A stretch of 64,000 nucleotides of DNA from assembly GCA_031551355.1 (NCBI GenBank), contig JAVBNT010000007.1, forward strand, positions 62,001 through 126,000, written 5' to 3'. The DNA is from JAVBNT01 sp031551355. Its GTDB lineage: Bacteria > Vulcanimicrobiota > CADAWZ01. Shown here piece after piece: positions 8,066 to 14,906 of the stretch (positions within the stretch are counted from its first letter, which is position 1; each line of letters opens with the position of its first letter). The position numbers and the translations under genes were made by a program. The notes beneath the pieces were generated by a model, which was given only the letters and a program-made list of their open reading frames with translations, made no database searches and had not been told where the DNA came from.

Positions 8066-8539
8066 TTAAATTTTTATTCCTGCCGAGATGGATATTATTT
8101 TACCTTCCTGACCGATTTTGATTATCAGAGCATAATCCCTGGTTCCAAAGAAATATCTTGTAAGGCAATCTTCCGTTTGTTCAGTTTTTATCGGTTCACC
8201 GTAAAGTCTTTTAGCCTTTTCCAGATCGTCTCCTACTTTAAGGTTTTTATATGTCTGGTATGTGTCGTCTTTTATGGTAATAACGACAATTTTTTCATTC
8301 CATATGAACAAATCGCCTTTTTCGAAAATAATCTGTTTGATGACCCGATTTTTGCCTTTGTTGTGTTCGATCGTATCTTTTATCCGGCCAAATGATCTTT
8401 CCGCAATTTTTTCATTATATCTGTCTCCAAGCTTGAACGGACCGAGGTGCAGATCTGTAAGGCAGACCGGAATCTGAGCGAACAGTGGAGAAGAAAATAA
8501 AATAAATGTCAGATATAATACTGCAATGAATCTTGTCAT
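8066..8539 (-). CDS. Small exported protein, paralogue B, in kinase operon
   Basis: 157 residues with a signal peptide (MTRFIAVLYLTFILFSSPLFA). It repeats the paralogue A scheme: LHLGPFKLGDRYNEKIAE near residue 29, IIFEKGDLFIWNEKIVVITI in the middle, and NLKVGDDLEKAKRLYGEP later. Family unknown. AAGGAT precedes the ATG by about 12 bases. It is the promoter-proximal gene of the three-gene minus-strand group; the 23-base gap to paralogue A indicates co-transcription. The pair probably arose by tandem duplication. Confidence 0.85.
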   Translation of the reverse strand: MTRFIAVLYLTFILFSSPLFAQIPVCLTDLHLGPFKLGDRYNEKIAERSFGRIKDTIEHNKGKNRVIKQIIFEKGDLFIWNEKIVVITIKDDTYQTYKNLKVGDDLEKAKRLYGEPIKTEQTEDCLTRYFFGTRDYALIIKIGQEGKIISISAGIKI

Positions 8540-8703
8540 ACAAAAATCACATCCTTAATTTTGCCGATTTAATCATTCCCAATAGCTTTACTTTAGAATT
8601 ATAACATAATAATATCTTTGGTTGAAGGCCTAATTAAGTGCTGCACTGAATTAGATAGACATTGTATCTTTCTGCATTTTAATTTGTTTGGGAGTGGATA
8701 TTA

Positions 8704-8904
8704 ATGACTGATTTAACACTATTGCCATGTCCTTGTTGCGGAAGTCAGGAACTTACCGAAGAAGGCGGATTTGAGATTTGCAGCGTTTGTAATTGGGAAG
8801 ATGACAATGCGCAGAGAAACGATCCCGATTTACGCGGCGGCGCTAATAGCATGAGCCTTAATGAGGCTATAAAAGCATTTGGAAAAGGCCAAAAAGTGCA
8901 ATAA
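8704..8904 (+). CDS. CPCC-family cysteine-rich protein
   Basis: A 66-residue protein with PCPCCGSQELTEEGGFEIC near the N-terminus and a second pair C-SVC (EICSVCNWEDD), followed by the conserved acidic and asparagine-rich tail. This is the CPCC (PF14206-type) zinc-ribbon-like family, whose molecular role is not established. Twenty bases separate it from the downstream flavodoxin-ferredoxin gene, so the two are likely co-transcribed. Confidence 0.85.
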   Translation: MTDLTLLPCPCCGSQELTEEGGFEICSVCNWEDDNAQRNDPDLRGGANSMSLNEAIKAFGKGQKVQ

Positions 8905-8924
8905 TATTATTTGAGGAGGGTAAT

Positions 8925-9701
8925 ATGGCTATGAACGGTATCCGTATGATTTATGCCAGTCCTTCGGGGACAACGAAAAATGTTGTAGAACTGGTTTCCT
9001 CAGTTTTTGATCGGCCTAAAAATACTTATGATTTGCTCGTGTCTCCGTTGAAGGAAAAAACGGAGGTCCCGGCGGAAGAAGCGGTTGTAGTCGGTATGCC
9101 TGTTTTTTCCGGGCGTGTTCCCGCTGTTTTTGCCCGGCAGCTGCAGAACTTAAAAGGGAACAATACTCCGGCAATTGCTGTCGTTGTTTACGGTAACAGA
9201 GCTTATGATGACGCATTGCTGGAACTGAAAAATATTTTTGAGACTAGCGGATTTATTGTTGTTGCCGCGGCGGCATTTGTTGCCAGACACTCTGTATTTC
9301 CTTCGGTGGCGGCGGATAGGCCGGATGAGAGCGACCGTAAAATTATTTCCGCTTTTGCTGATCGTTGCCGCGAAAAGCTGGAGACTTTTACGCCTGATCG
9401 GAAACAGGAACTGAAAGTCAGCGGAAATCAGCCTTACAGGGAGCCGTCTGCAATACCTCTGAAACCTTCGGGAAATAATAAGTGCAATAAATGTATGGTC
9501 TGCGTCAAAATTTGTCCTGCAGGAGCCATCTCGCAGGAAAATCCCCGAAAAACCGATAAAAATTTATGTTTTTCCTGTACTGCCTGCATTTATATTTGCT
9601 CTCAGAGAGCAAGAGCGTTCCATGGGCCTCTGGCATTTATAGCACGTAAAATGTTTGAGAAAAAGTGTAAGCGGCGATGTGAACCGGAGATTTTCGATTA
9701 G
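8925..9701 (+). CDS. Flavodoxin-like domain fused to 2[4Fe-4S] ferredoxin (EFR1 type)
   Basis: 258 residues. The N-terminal ~150 residues are a flavodoxin fold with the FMN phosphate loop YASPSGTTKN near residues 10-19. The C-terminal part carries two clusters, CNKCMVCVKICP and CFSCTACIYICSQ, each a [4Fe-4S] site. The second ends CS rather than CP. Proteins of this layout (EFR1 family) move electrons between ferredoxin- and flavin-dependent partners in anaerobes. GAGGAGG lies just upstream of the ATG. A nitroreductase-family gene follows 96 bases later and could be a partner. Confidence 0.88.
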   Translation: MAMNGIRMIYASPSGTTKNVVELVSSVFDRPKNTYDLLVSPLKEKTEVPAEEAVVVGMPVFSGRVPAVFARQLQNLKGNNTPAIAVVVYGNRAYDDALLELKNIFETSGFIVVAAAAFVARHSVFPSVAADRPDESDRKIISAFADRCREKLETFTPDRKQELKVSGNQPYREPSAIPLKPSGNNKCNKCMVCVKICPAGAISQENPRKTDKNLCFSCTACIYICSQRARAFHGPLAFIARKMFEKKCKRRCEPEIFD

Positions 9702-9797
9702 AGCAAAGGCCGCTGTTTGTATTTGGCAGGAAGCAGGTGTCTATATTATTGTTTATGAATAATATATTTGTGAGAATTTTTTATGGAGGAATTTTGA

Positions 9798-10313
9798 ATG
9801 AATCAGATACTCGAAAATATAAAAACGAGAAGAAGCGTGAGGGGATATAAAGATACCCCGGTTAAAAAGGAGGATTTAGAAAAAATTACCGAAGCCGGTC
9901 TCTATGCTCCCAGTGCCAGAAACTCTCAGAACTGGCAGCTTACGGTCGTTCAGGGAAAAGATAAACTGGAAAAGCTAAGTTTTGCGATGGCCGATGCCCT
10001 CGGCAAGGATTACCATAATTTTTACGGCGCCCCGGTGCTGATCATTGTCTCGGCTCCTAAGGATTACAGGCATGCAATCGCCGACTGCTCAACTGTTATG
10101 GAGAATATGTTTCTTGCCGCAAATTCACTTGCTCTCGGTTCAGTATGGATTAACCAGCTTCTTGATGTTGCCGATGCTCCTGATGTGAGAGCGCTTTTGA
10201 CGCAGTTTGGAGTGCCGGAAGACCATATGGTTCCGGGAAGCGCAGCCATGGGCTATGCCTCAGTTGAAGTGGATAAGGATAGGAAGAATTTGGGAAAAGT
10301 CGTTTATGCGTAG
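9798..10313 (+). CDS. Nitroreductase-family FMN flavoprotein
   Basis: 171 residues, typical for the short nitroreductases of anaerobes. It opens with ILENIKTRRSVRGYKDTPV, the FMN-binding RRSVR box, followed by the conserved APSARNSQNW near residues 34-43, and ends with a glycine-containing segment (GSAAMGYASVEV). The family reduces nitro-, quinone- or flavin-type substrates with NAD(P)H, or acts on unknown natural substrates; the substrate cannot be read here. The RBS GGAGG is nine bases before the ATG. A strong hairpin terminator follows at 10352-10396. Confidence 0.9.
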   Translation: MNQILENIKTRRSVRGYKDTPVKKEDLEKITEAGLYAPSARNSQNWQLTVVQGKDKLEKLSFAMADALGKDYHNFYGAPVLIIVSAPKDYRHAIADCSTVMENMFLAANSLALGSVWINQLLDVADAPDVRALLTQFGVPEDHMVPGSAAMGYASVEVDKDRKNLGKVVYA

Positions 10314-10351
10314 TGTTGCTTAGAAGTAAATTGCGTATGCATGTGTAATTT

Positions 10352-10396
10352 AAATGAGATGGGGCTGTCGTGATAACAGCGGCCCCATCTCATTTA
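10352..10396. terminator. Hairpin terminator between convergent nitroreductase and adenine deaminase genes
   Basis: AAATGAGATGGGGC (10352-10365) pairs with GCCCCATCTCATTT (10382-10395), enclosing a loop of about 16 bases. The A/T ends on both sides allow action in both directions, although the T tract is short. Confidence 0.75.
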
Positions 10397-10446
10397 TAAT
10401 AAAATATAATGGGCAGCGCCTGTAGGGCGCCTAAATCAGGCATTTG

Positions 10447-10512
10447 CCGGACAAATATAATTAATGAAAATCGGGGGAAACTGTAATAGATTATTCTCAG
10501 GAGTGCAAAATC
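10447..10512 (-). repeat. Dispersed intergenic repeat, copy 1
   Basis: Read on the minus strand, this runs GATTTTGCA, TGAGAATA, then CCCCGATTTT and ATTAATTATATTTGTCCGG. The same blocks in the same order occur on the plus strand at 57565-57618. This copy has about 12 extra bases in the middle. It lies at the 3' end of the adenine deaminase gene, as the other copy lies at the 3' end of htpG. Confidence 0.75.
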
Positions 10513-10522
10513 TCATTTAAAT

Positions 10523-12232
10523 TTATATAAACACCTGCCCCATCACATCAAAAAGCCCTTTGTCGGTAATCCTGATTTCCGGAATTACCGGCAGAGCGAT
10601 GAATGCCGGATGCAGCAGTGGATCTATTCCTTCCGGTATACCGAGGTTACGGGCGATTTTATGGAATTCCTCCAGATTGGAGTTGATATCTAAATTTACA
10701 TCATCGGTTATTAGCCCGCAGACAGGCAGCGGAATTGTTTTGAGAATTTTGCCGCCTCCGGCAATCGTACAGCCGCCGCCGATACGCTTAATTTCCTCTA
10801 TTGCCGTGAGAATATCGGTATCGTTGTCGCCGATGACTATAAGGTTATGGGAGTCGTGGGCTATTGTAGATGCGATGGCGCCGTTTTTGATGCCATAGCC
10901 TTTGACGATCCCCTTGCCGATGTTGCCGGTGCCGTTGTGCCGTTCGATTACCATCGCCAGAGAATGAGTGGCTCCGGCAGTAAAGACGCCGTTTTCGGTC
11001 GATATTTTTTCGGTTGTTTTTTTCGTTAAGATCTGATTTTTCAGTATTTCAACGACCGGGGCGGGGGAGTTCACTCTGTATTTTATATCTTCCGCCGTGA
11101 TATTTTTGATATTTACGGTATGCTTCAGTTCTTCGGGACATGGAGTCTGCGGCAATTTTACGGGGGCCGTTCCTTTGGATATACATATCCCGCCGATATA
11201 GACGCTGTTTACTTTGACCGCTTCCAAATTGTCGAGCACAACGAGATCCGCTTTATATCCGGGAACAATCGCCCCGGTATTTTTGAATCCGTAAATTTTT
11301 GCCGGGTTTATTGTCGCCATCGCATATGCCTGCGCAGGCCTCAAACCAAGTTCAATCGCGTATCTTATGTTGTGGCTGATATGCCCTTCCTGTCTGATGC
11401 TGCGGATTGTTTTATCATCGGTGCAGAAAGCCATATTCGCCGTTGGTATATTTTCTTTGACGACACCGGTGATGATTTCCCTGAGGTTGCGTTCCGAAGT
11501 GCCTTCCCTTACGAGAACATGAATACCGCAGCGCAGTTTTTCAAGGGCTTCGGCAAACTCTGTTGATTCGTGGTCGGTCTGGATTCCGGCTGCTTTACAG
11601 GCCTGAAGATGTTGGCCTGTAACCAAAGGGGCATGTCCGTCTATTGTCTTGTTTTTCTCAAACAGCTCTATTTTTTTTAGAACCTCTGCATTACCCTCGA
11701 AGATACCTTCAAGATCCATTACTTCGCCTAGTCCTGCCACCAGCTCCTCATCTGCAAGGAGGGACAGCTCTCTGCTCGTAAGTGAGGCTCCGTTGGTTTC
11801 ATATTTGGAGCTGGGCACGCACGACGGCAGCATGACGTGAATATTTGCCGGGATATTTTTTGCACAGTCAATGATATATTTTATGCCGGCAATGCCCTTA
11901 ACATTGGCAATTTCATGCGGGTCGCAGACAACGGTTGTAGTTCCGTGCGGGATAACCTCGCCTGCAAAACGGTCAAGAGTCACCATTGAAGATTCCGTAT
12001 GGCAATGGGCATCGATGAAACCCGGAGAGAGGTATTTTCCGCTGAGGTCTATCTCCTCTATGCCTTCGTAGTTTCCCAGTCCGGCGATAAAGCCGCCGTC
12101 AACGGCTACGTCACAGGTGTATATTTCGCCGGAAAAAACGTTTATTACCCCGGCATTTTTGAATACGAGCTCCGCCTTTTGTTGTTTCAGTGTCTTTGTG
12201 ATTAGGTTTTGTTTTTCCGCGATGGTGGCCAT
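10523..12232 (-). CDS. ade: Adenine deaminase
   Basis: 569 residues, matching the bacterial Ade family (about 570-600). It has the metal-dependent amidohydrolase signatures DAHCHTESSM near residues 95-104, HAPLVTGQHLQACKAAG with HEST in the middle, and CTDDKTIRS, plus the C-terminal Ade-specific GYGIKNGAIASTIAHDSHNL and GGGCTIAGGG segments. It converts adenine to hypoxanthine and ammonia for purine salvage, using a divalent metal centre in the cytoplasm. AAAGGAG stands nine bases before the ATG. A hairpin with a T run lies in its leader. Confidence 0.96.
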   Translation of the reverse strand: MATIAEKQNLITKTLKQQKAELVFKNAGVINVFSGEIYTCDVAVDGGFIAGLGNYEGIEEIDLSGKYLSPGFIDAHCHTESSMVTLDRFAGEVIPHGTTTVVCDPHEIANVKGIAGIKYIIDCAKNIPANIHVMLPSCVPSSKYETNGASLTSRELSLLADEELVAGLGEVMDLEGIFEGNAEVLKKIELFEKNKTIDGHAPLVTGQHLQACKAAGIQTDHESTEFAEALEKLRCGIHVLVREGTSERNLREIITGVVKENIPTANMAFCTDDKTIRSIRQEGHISHNIRYAIELGLRPAQAYAMATINPAKIYGFKNTGAIVPGYKADLVVLDNLEAVKVNSVYIGGICISKGTAPVKLPQTPCPEELKHTVNIKNITAEDIKYRVNSPAPVVEILKNQILTKKTTEKISTENGVFTAGATHSLAMVIERHNGTGNIGKGIVKGYGIKNGAIASTIAHDSHNLIVIGDNDTDILTAIEEIKRIGGGCTIAGGGKILKTIPLPVCGLITDDVNLDINSNLEEFHKIARNLGIPEGIDPLLHPAFIALPVIPEIRITDKGLFDVMGQVFI

Positions 12233-12257
12233 TATAAAAAGCTCCTTTAAAAAAGAT

Positions 12258-12295
12258 AACGCATTGCTTTACCCTAATTGACTAAACAATGCGTT
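12258..12295 (-). promoter_or_regulatory. Hairpin with T run in the adenine deaminase leader
   Basis: AACGCATTG (12258-12266) pairs with CAATGCGTT (12287-12295). On the minus strand the hairpin is followed by ATCTTTTTT and then the Shine-Dalgarno AAAGGAGC of ade, as in an attenuator. On the plus strand it is also followed by T6. I could not match the 20-base loop to a purine or other known riboswitch. Confidence 0.45.
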
Positions 12296-12376
12296 TTTTA
12301 TAATAATTATTTCCCCGGACTCTTCCCTGCCCGCAGACTGCACTTGTCATAATTGGGAACCTCTAAAAATCTGTTT

Positions 12377-12488
12377 CTTTGTGTCATTCCCGCGTCGGCG
12401 GGAATCCACACCTTAGAAAAGATCTCTTTTATGGGGATTACAATAAAATAAAATACTGGATCCCCGCATTCGCGAGGATGACAAAGAG
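12377..12488. mobile_element. MITE-like element with imperfect terminal inverted repeats
   Basis: The left end (12377-12407: TTTGTGTCATTCCCGCG, then GCGGGAATCCA) is an imperfect inverted copy of the right end (12458-12488: TGGATCCCCGC, CGCGAGGATGACAAAG). The middle (about 50 bases) is AT-rich and non-coding. Each end is itself a small CG-rich palindrome. This resembles the widespread small non-autonomous intergenic repeats built on CCCGC...GCGGG ends. No transposase is encoded. Confidence 0.65.
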
Positions 12489-12503
12489 GTTTCCAATTTT
12501 TTC

Positions 12504-12597
12504 AGATGCTACAGCAAATTGGATTACTACGGGCGAAGCGAAGTATTCTTCTAAAAAGTAAAATTGTTTGAAATTGGTGCAGAGACTAAGACAAATT
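12504..12597 (+). repeat. Degenerate copy of the variable-stem hairpin family
   Basis: 12504-12531 matches 12651-12678 of the next element at 27 of 28 bases. It is followed by a relic of the conserved loop (CGGGCGAAGCGAAG) and then GCAGAGACTAAGACAAATT, the counterpart of the 3' internal-loop motif of the full element. Its outer arms no longer pair well, so I read it as a decayed copy. Confidence 0.6.
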
Positions 12598-12630
12598 TGA
12601 TTTTTCCTGGAACATTAGCCCAAATTTTTC

Positions 12631-12754
12631 CAATGCATTCAATTTGTTTTAGATGCTATAGCAAATTGGATTACTACGAGTGAGGCGTAATAGACTTACG
12701 TTGAACGAGAGTAATCCAATTTGATGACGCAGATGAGACAAATTCAATGCATTG
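12631..12754 (+). repeat. Variable-stem, conserved-loop hairpin element, copy A
   Basis: A 124-base quasi-palindrome. The outer stem 12631-12647 pairs with 12738-12754 with a single central C/C mismatch. The inner stem CAAATTGGATTACT (12662-12675) pairs perfectly with 12710-12723. The internal loop carries AGATGCTA on the 5' side and GACGCAGAT on the 3' side. The apical part reads TACGAGTGAGGCGTAATAG followed by ACTTACGTTGAACGAG. Copy B at 47474-47600, read on the minus strand, keeps these loop motifs but has different stem sequences. Confidence 0.8.
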
Positions 12755-12758
12755 CCCC

Positions 12759-13088
12759 TTAGAAGCGGCGGGTTTTCTTGAGTGTTATATTCCCCTTCTC
12801 ATCTGTCCGAATCGTGATGGTGTCGCCGTCACTGTATGATATTTTGGCCAAAACTTCGCCGGTGTCCTTATTGCCCCAGGCCCGGATTTCAACGGTACCG
12901 CCGCCTTTTGAGGTGACGACGCTTTCCTTATCCTGTGAAGTGAGGCACAGTGATTTTGCCGGAGTGCTGGAATCCGTTATATAGGCTTCGAGAACCCTGT
13001 CTGTGCGGTTGTGGACCGTAACATCGGCAAATACTGGCGCAATGAGAAAGGCAAATAATGCCAGAACCGAAAACAGTATTTTTTTCAT
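12759..13088 (-). CDS. Small exported protein of unknown function
   Basis: 109 residues when started at the ATG at 13088, which has AAGGAG ten bases upstream; an upstream in-frame ATG would add 20 residues in front of the signal peptide and is rejected. A clear signal peptide (MKKILFSVLALFAFLIAPVFA) is followed by a short beta-rich domain with VTVHNRTDRVLEAYI and ISYSDGDTITIRTDEKGNI, and a basic tail KKTRRF. I recognise no family; the fold resembles small surface beta-sandwich proteins. It lies 22 bases downstream of the DUF885 gene on the same strand. Confidence 0.8.
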   Translation of the reverse strand: MKKILFSVLALFAFLIAPVFADVTVHNRTDRVLEAYITDSSTPAKSLCLTSQDKESVVTSKGGGTVEIRAWGNKDTGEVLAKISYSDGDTITIRTDEKGNITLKKTRRF

Positions 13089-13110
13089 AAGTATTATACT
13101 CCTTAATATT

Positions 13111-14736
13111 TTATACTTTTGCCATTTTTCCCGAGAATTTTCTTTCAAGGATTTCTTCCATCAGCATTATGGGAAGGCTGCCTGCGTTCAACATAGTGTC
13201 ATGAAATTCCCTTAAAGACCAGGTCTCGGGATATTTTTTCTGCAGTTTGTCTTTAAGTCCGAGGATCATATGTTTACCGAGCAGGTAGCTTAGCTGATAT
13301 CCCGGATTATATGTATAACGTTTAACTTCGGCAAGGGCGCCCAGATGTTCAAGACCGGCGTCTTCGACAAGATGTTCAACCGCTTCTTCAAAACTCATTC
13401 TGCCGGTTGACAGTTTGACGTCGATGATTATTCTCCAGGCTCTCCACAGCATATCTTTCAAACGTATGAGAGTGGCCTCCGGAGTGTTGTAGAAACCGGC
13501 TTCCGCGGTTGCGTCTTCACAGTAGTGCGCCCAGCCTTCGATAAATTCCGTTGCATGTGAATAAAGTCTGGCTACGGAGCTATGAAGATTTGCACATGCA
13601 AACTGCAGATGATGTCCCGGATATGCTTCGTGTACGGATGTGCTGACAAGATCTTCAAAACAGAACTCGGTCAGCTGTTCTTCATGGACGTCTGCAGGGG
13701 TCATCATATAGATGCCTTTTTGAACTTTTTCAAATTTTCCCGGCGGCAAGTAAGCTGCAAACGGAATCAGATGGCGCATGAAAATCGGTGTTTCATGAAT
13801 CTCGAGAGTTTCCTGTTCCGGAAGTGTGGCAAAACCGCTGTCTTTGACGAAGTCTCTGGCTTCTTTCATAACCCTGCGGCAGTCATTCATAATAGCCTCG
13901 AAGCTTTCTTTGTGTCCTTTTTTGATTTTCATCAGGACTTCTTTAACCGTGGCATTGGGATCTATCTGTGCGGCAACGGTTTTCATTTTATCATTAATAG
14001 TCTTTACATAATTTTCACCGATGGCCAGTATTTCCGCAGCATTGTACGGCAACATCCTTTTTTTCAGCAGCTCGTTGTATTTATCTTCGGACATGGCAAA
14101 TTCCTTGACTGCTGAGGTCTGTTTTTCATAAAGCCACTGTTCATACGATTTAAAGGCATTCCTGACGTTTATGGCTTCCAGTCTCAGCTCATAAAGAACT
14201 TCCCTGTCCTGGGTTACCTTTTTGCCGAAATCCTCTGTAAAATCAATGAACCCTTTCATCCTGTGGCAGGACTCTATGGCCATTTCCAGCCATATCCATA
14301 CCGGCTTTTCCAGTAATTCCTTGGAATTTTCCAGAAACAGCGGTATTTTTTTCATCCTTTTGATGATGTTTTTCAGGCATTTTTCCGGCGGAGCGTCTTT
14401 TGTCAGAAGCGAGTAGATGGCGTATCCGACAGTATCTACGGCTCCGGGATATCTGTTCCACAACGCGATTTCATTGTGTTTGAATTTATTCAGATTGAGT
14501 GCATATTCAAGAGATTTTTTATCAATTAACTCTTCTTCCGAAAGCTCTGAGTCTTTAAAAGACTCTATCGCGTTCAGAAAGTTTTTTTCCAGCTGCAAGT
14601 CGGCTTCCATTTCGGACTTGCCTCCGTCCGGCATTAAATCATCATATTTTTCCAGTCCCAGATCGCTGGCCCATAACGGCGATATTTCCAGACCTTCATT
14701 AAAATATTTATCTACTGTTTCACTGAAAATAGACAT
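13111..14736 (-). CDS. DUF885-family putative metallopeptidase
   Basis: 541 residues, the usual size for DUF885 proteins. The hallmark HEAYPGHHLQ lies near residues 366-375; its histidines and glutamate resemble a zinc site of the HExxH type. A later acidic segment (ATEFIEGWAHYCED, about residues 393-406) supplies the second conserved glutamate. The protein is otherwise helical and lacks a signal peptide, so it is cytoplasmic. Some family members have been described as carboxypeptidase-like enzymes, but the substrate is not settled. GAGGTGAAGAT precedes the ATG. It is divergent from the M16 peptidase gene. Confidence 0.88.
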   Translation of the reverse strand: MSIFSETVDKYFNEGLEISPLWASDLGLEKYDDLMPDGGKSEMEADLQLEKNFLNAIESFKDSELSEEELIDKKSLEYALNLNKFKHNEIALWNRYPGAVDTVGYAIYSLLTKDAPPEKCLKNIIKRMKKIPLFLENSKELLEKPVWIWLEMAIESCHRMKGFIDFTEDFGKKVTQDREVLYELRLEAINVRNAFKSYEQWLYEKQTSAVKEFAMSEDKYNELLKKRMLPYNAAEILAIGENYVKTINDKMKTVAAQIDPNATVKEVLMKIKKGHKESFEAIMNDCRRVMKEARDFVKDSGFATLPEQETLEIHETPIFMRHLIPFAAYLPPGKFEKVQKGIYMMTPADVHEEQLTEFCFEDLVSTSVHEAYPGHHLQFACANLHSSVARLYSHATEFIEGWAHYCEDATAEAGFYNTPEATLIRLKDMLWRAWRIIIDVKLSTGRMSFEEAVEHLVEDAGLEHLGALAEVKRYTYNPGYQLSYLLGKHMILGLKDKLQKKYPETWSLREFHDTMLNAGSLPIMLMEEILERKFSGKMAKV

Positions 14737-14906
14737 ATCTTCACCTCATTGCATTGCATCGTATATTTTAGGATACCGGTTTCTTATATTCTTTTTTTTA
14801 TATGTCAATCCTCCCCTTAATATTTATAATGTGGGTAATTGAACAGGTAATATCATTTTATTTAAAGAATATTTTTTACCACTATAAATATCTAAATGGA
14901 GGAATT

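Noticed and set aside
12240..12320. Purine riboswitch upstream of adenine deaminase
   Set aside because: The three-helix junction and its conserved loop residues are absent; only one simple hairpin is present.
13089..13148. Longer start for the small exported protein
   Set aside because: The extra 20 residues would precede a clear signal peptide and have no RBS; the ATG at 13088 has AAGGAG.
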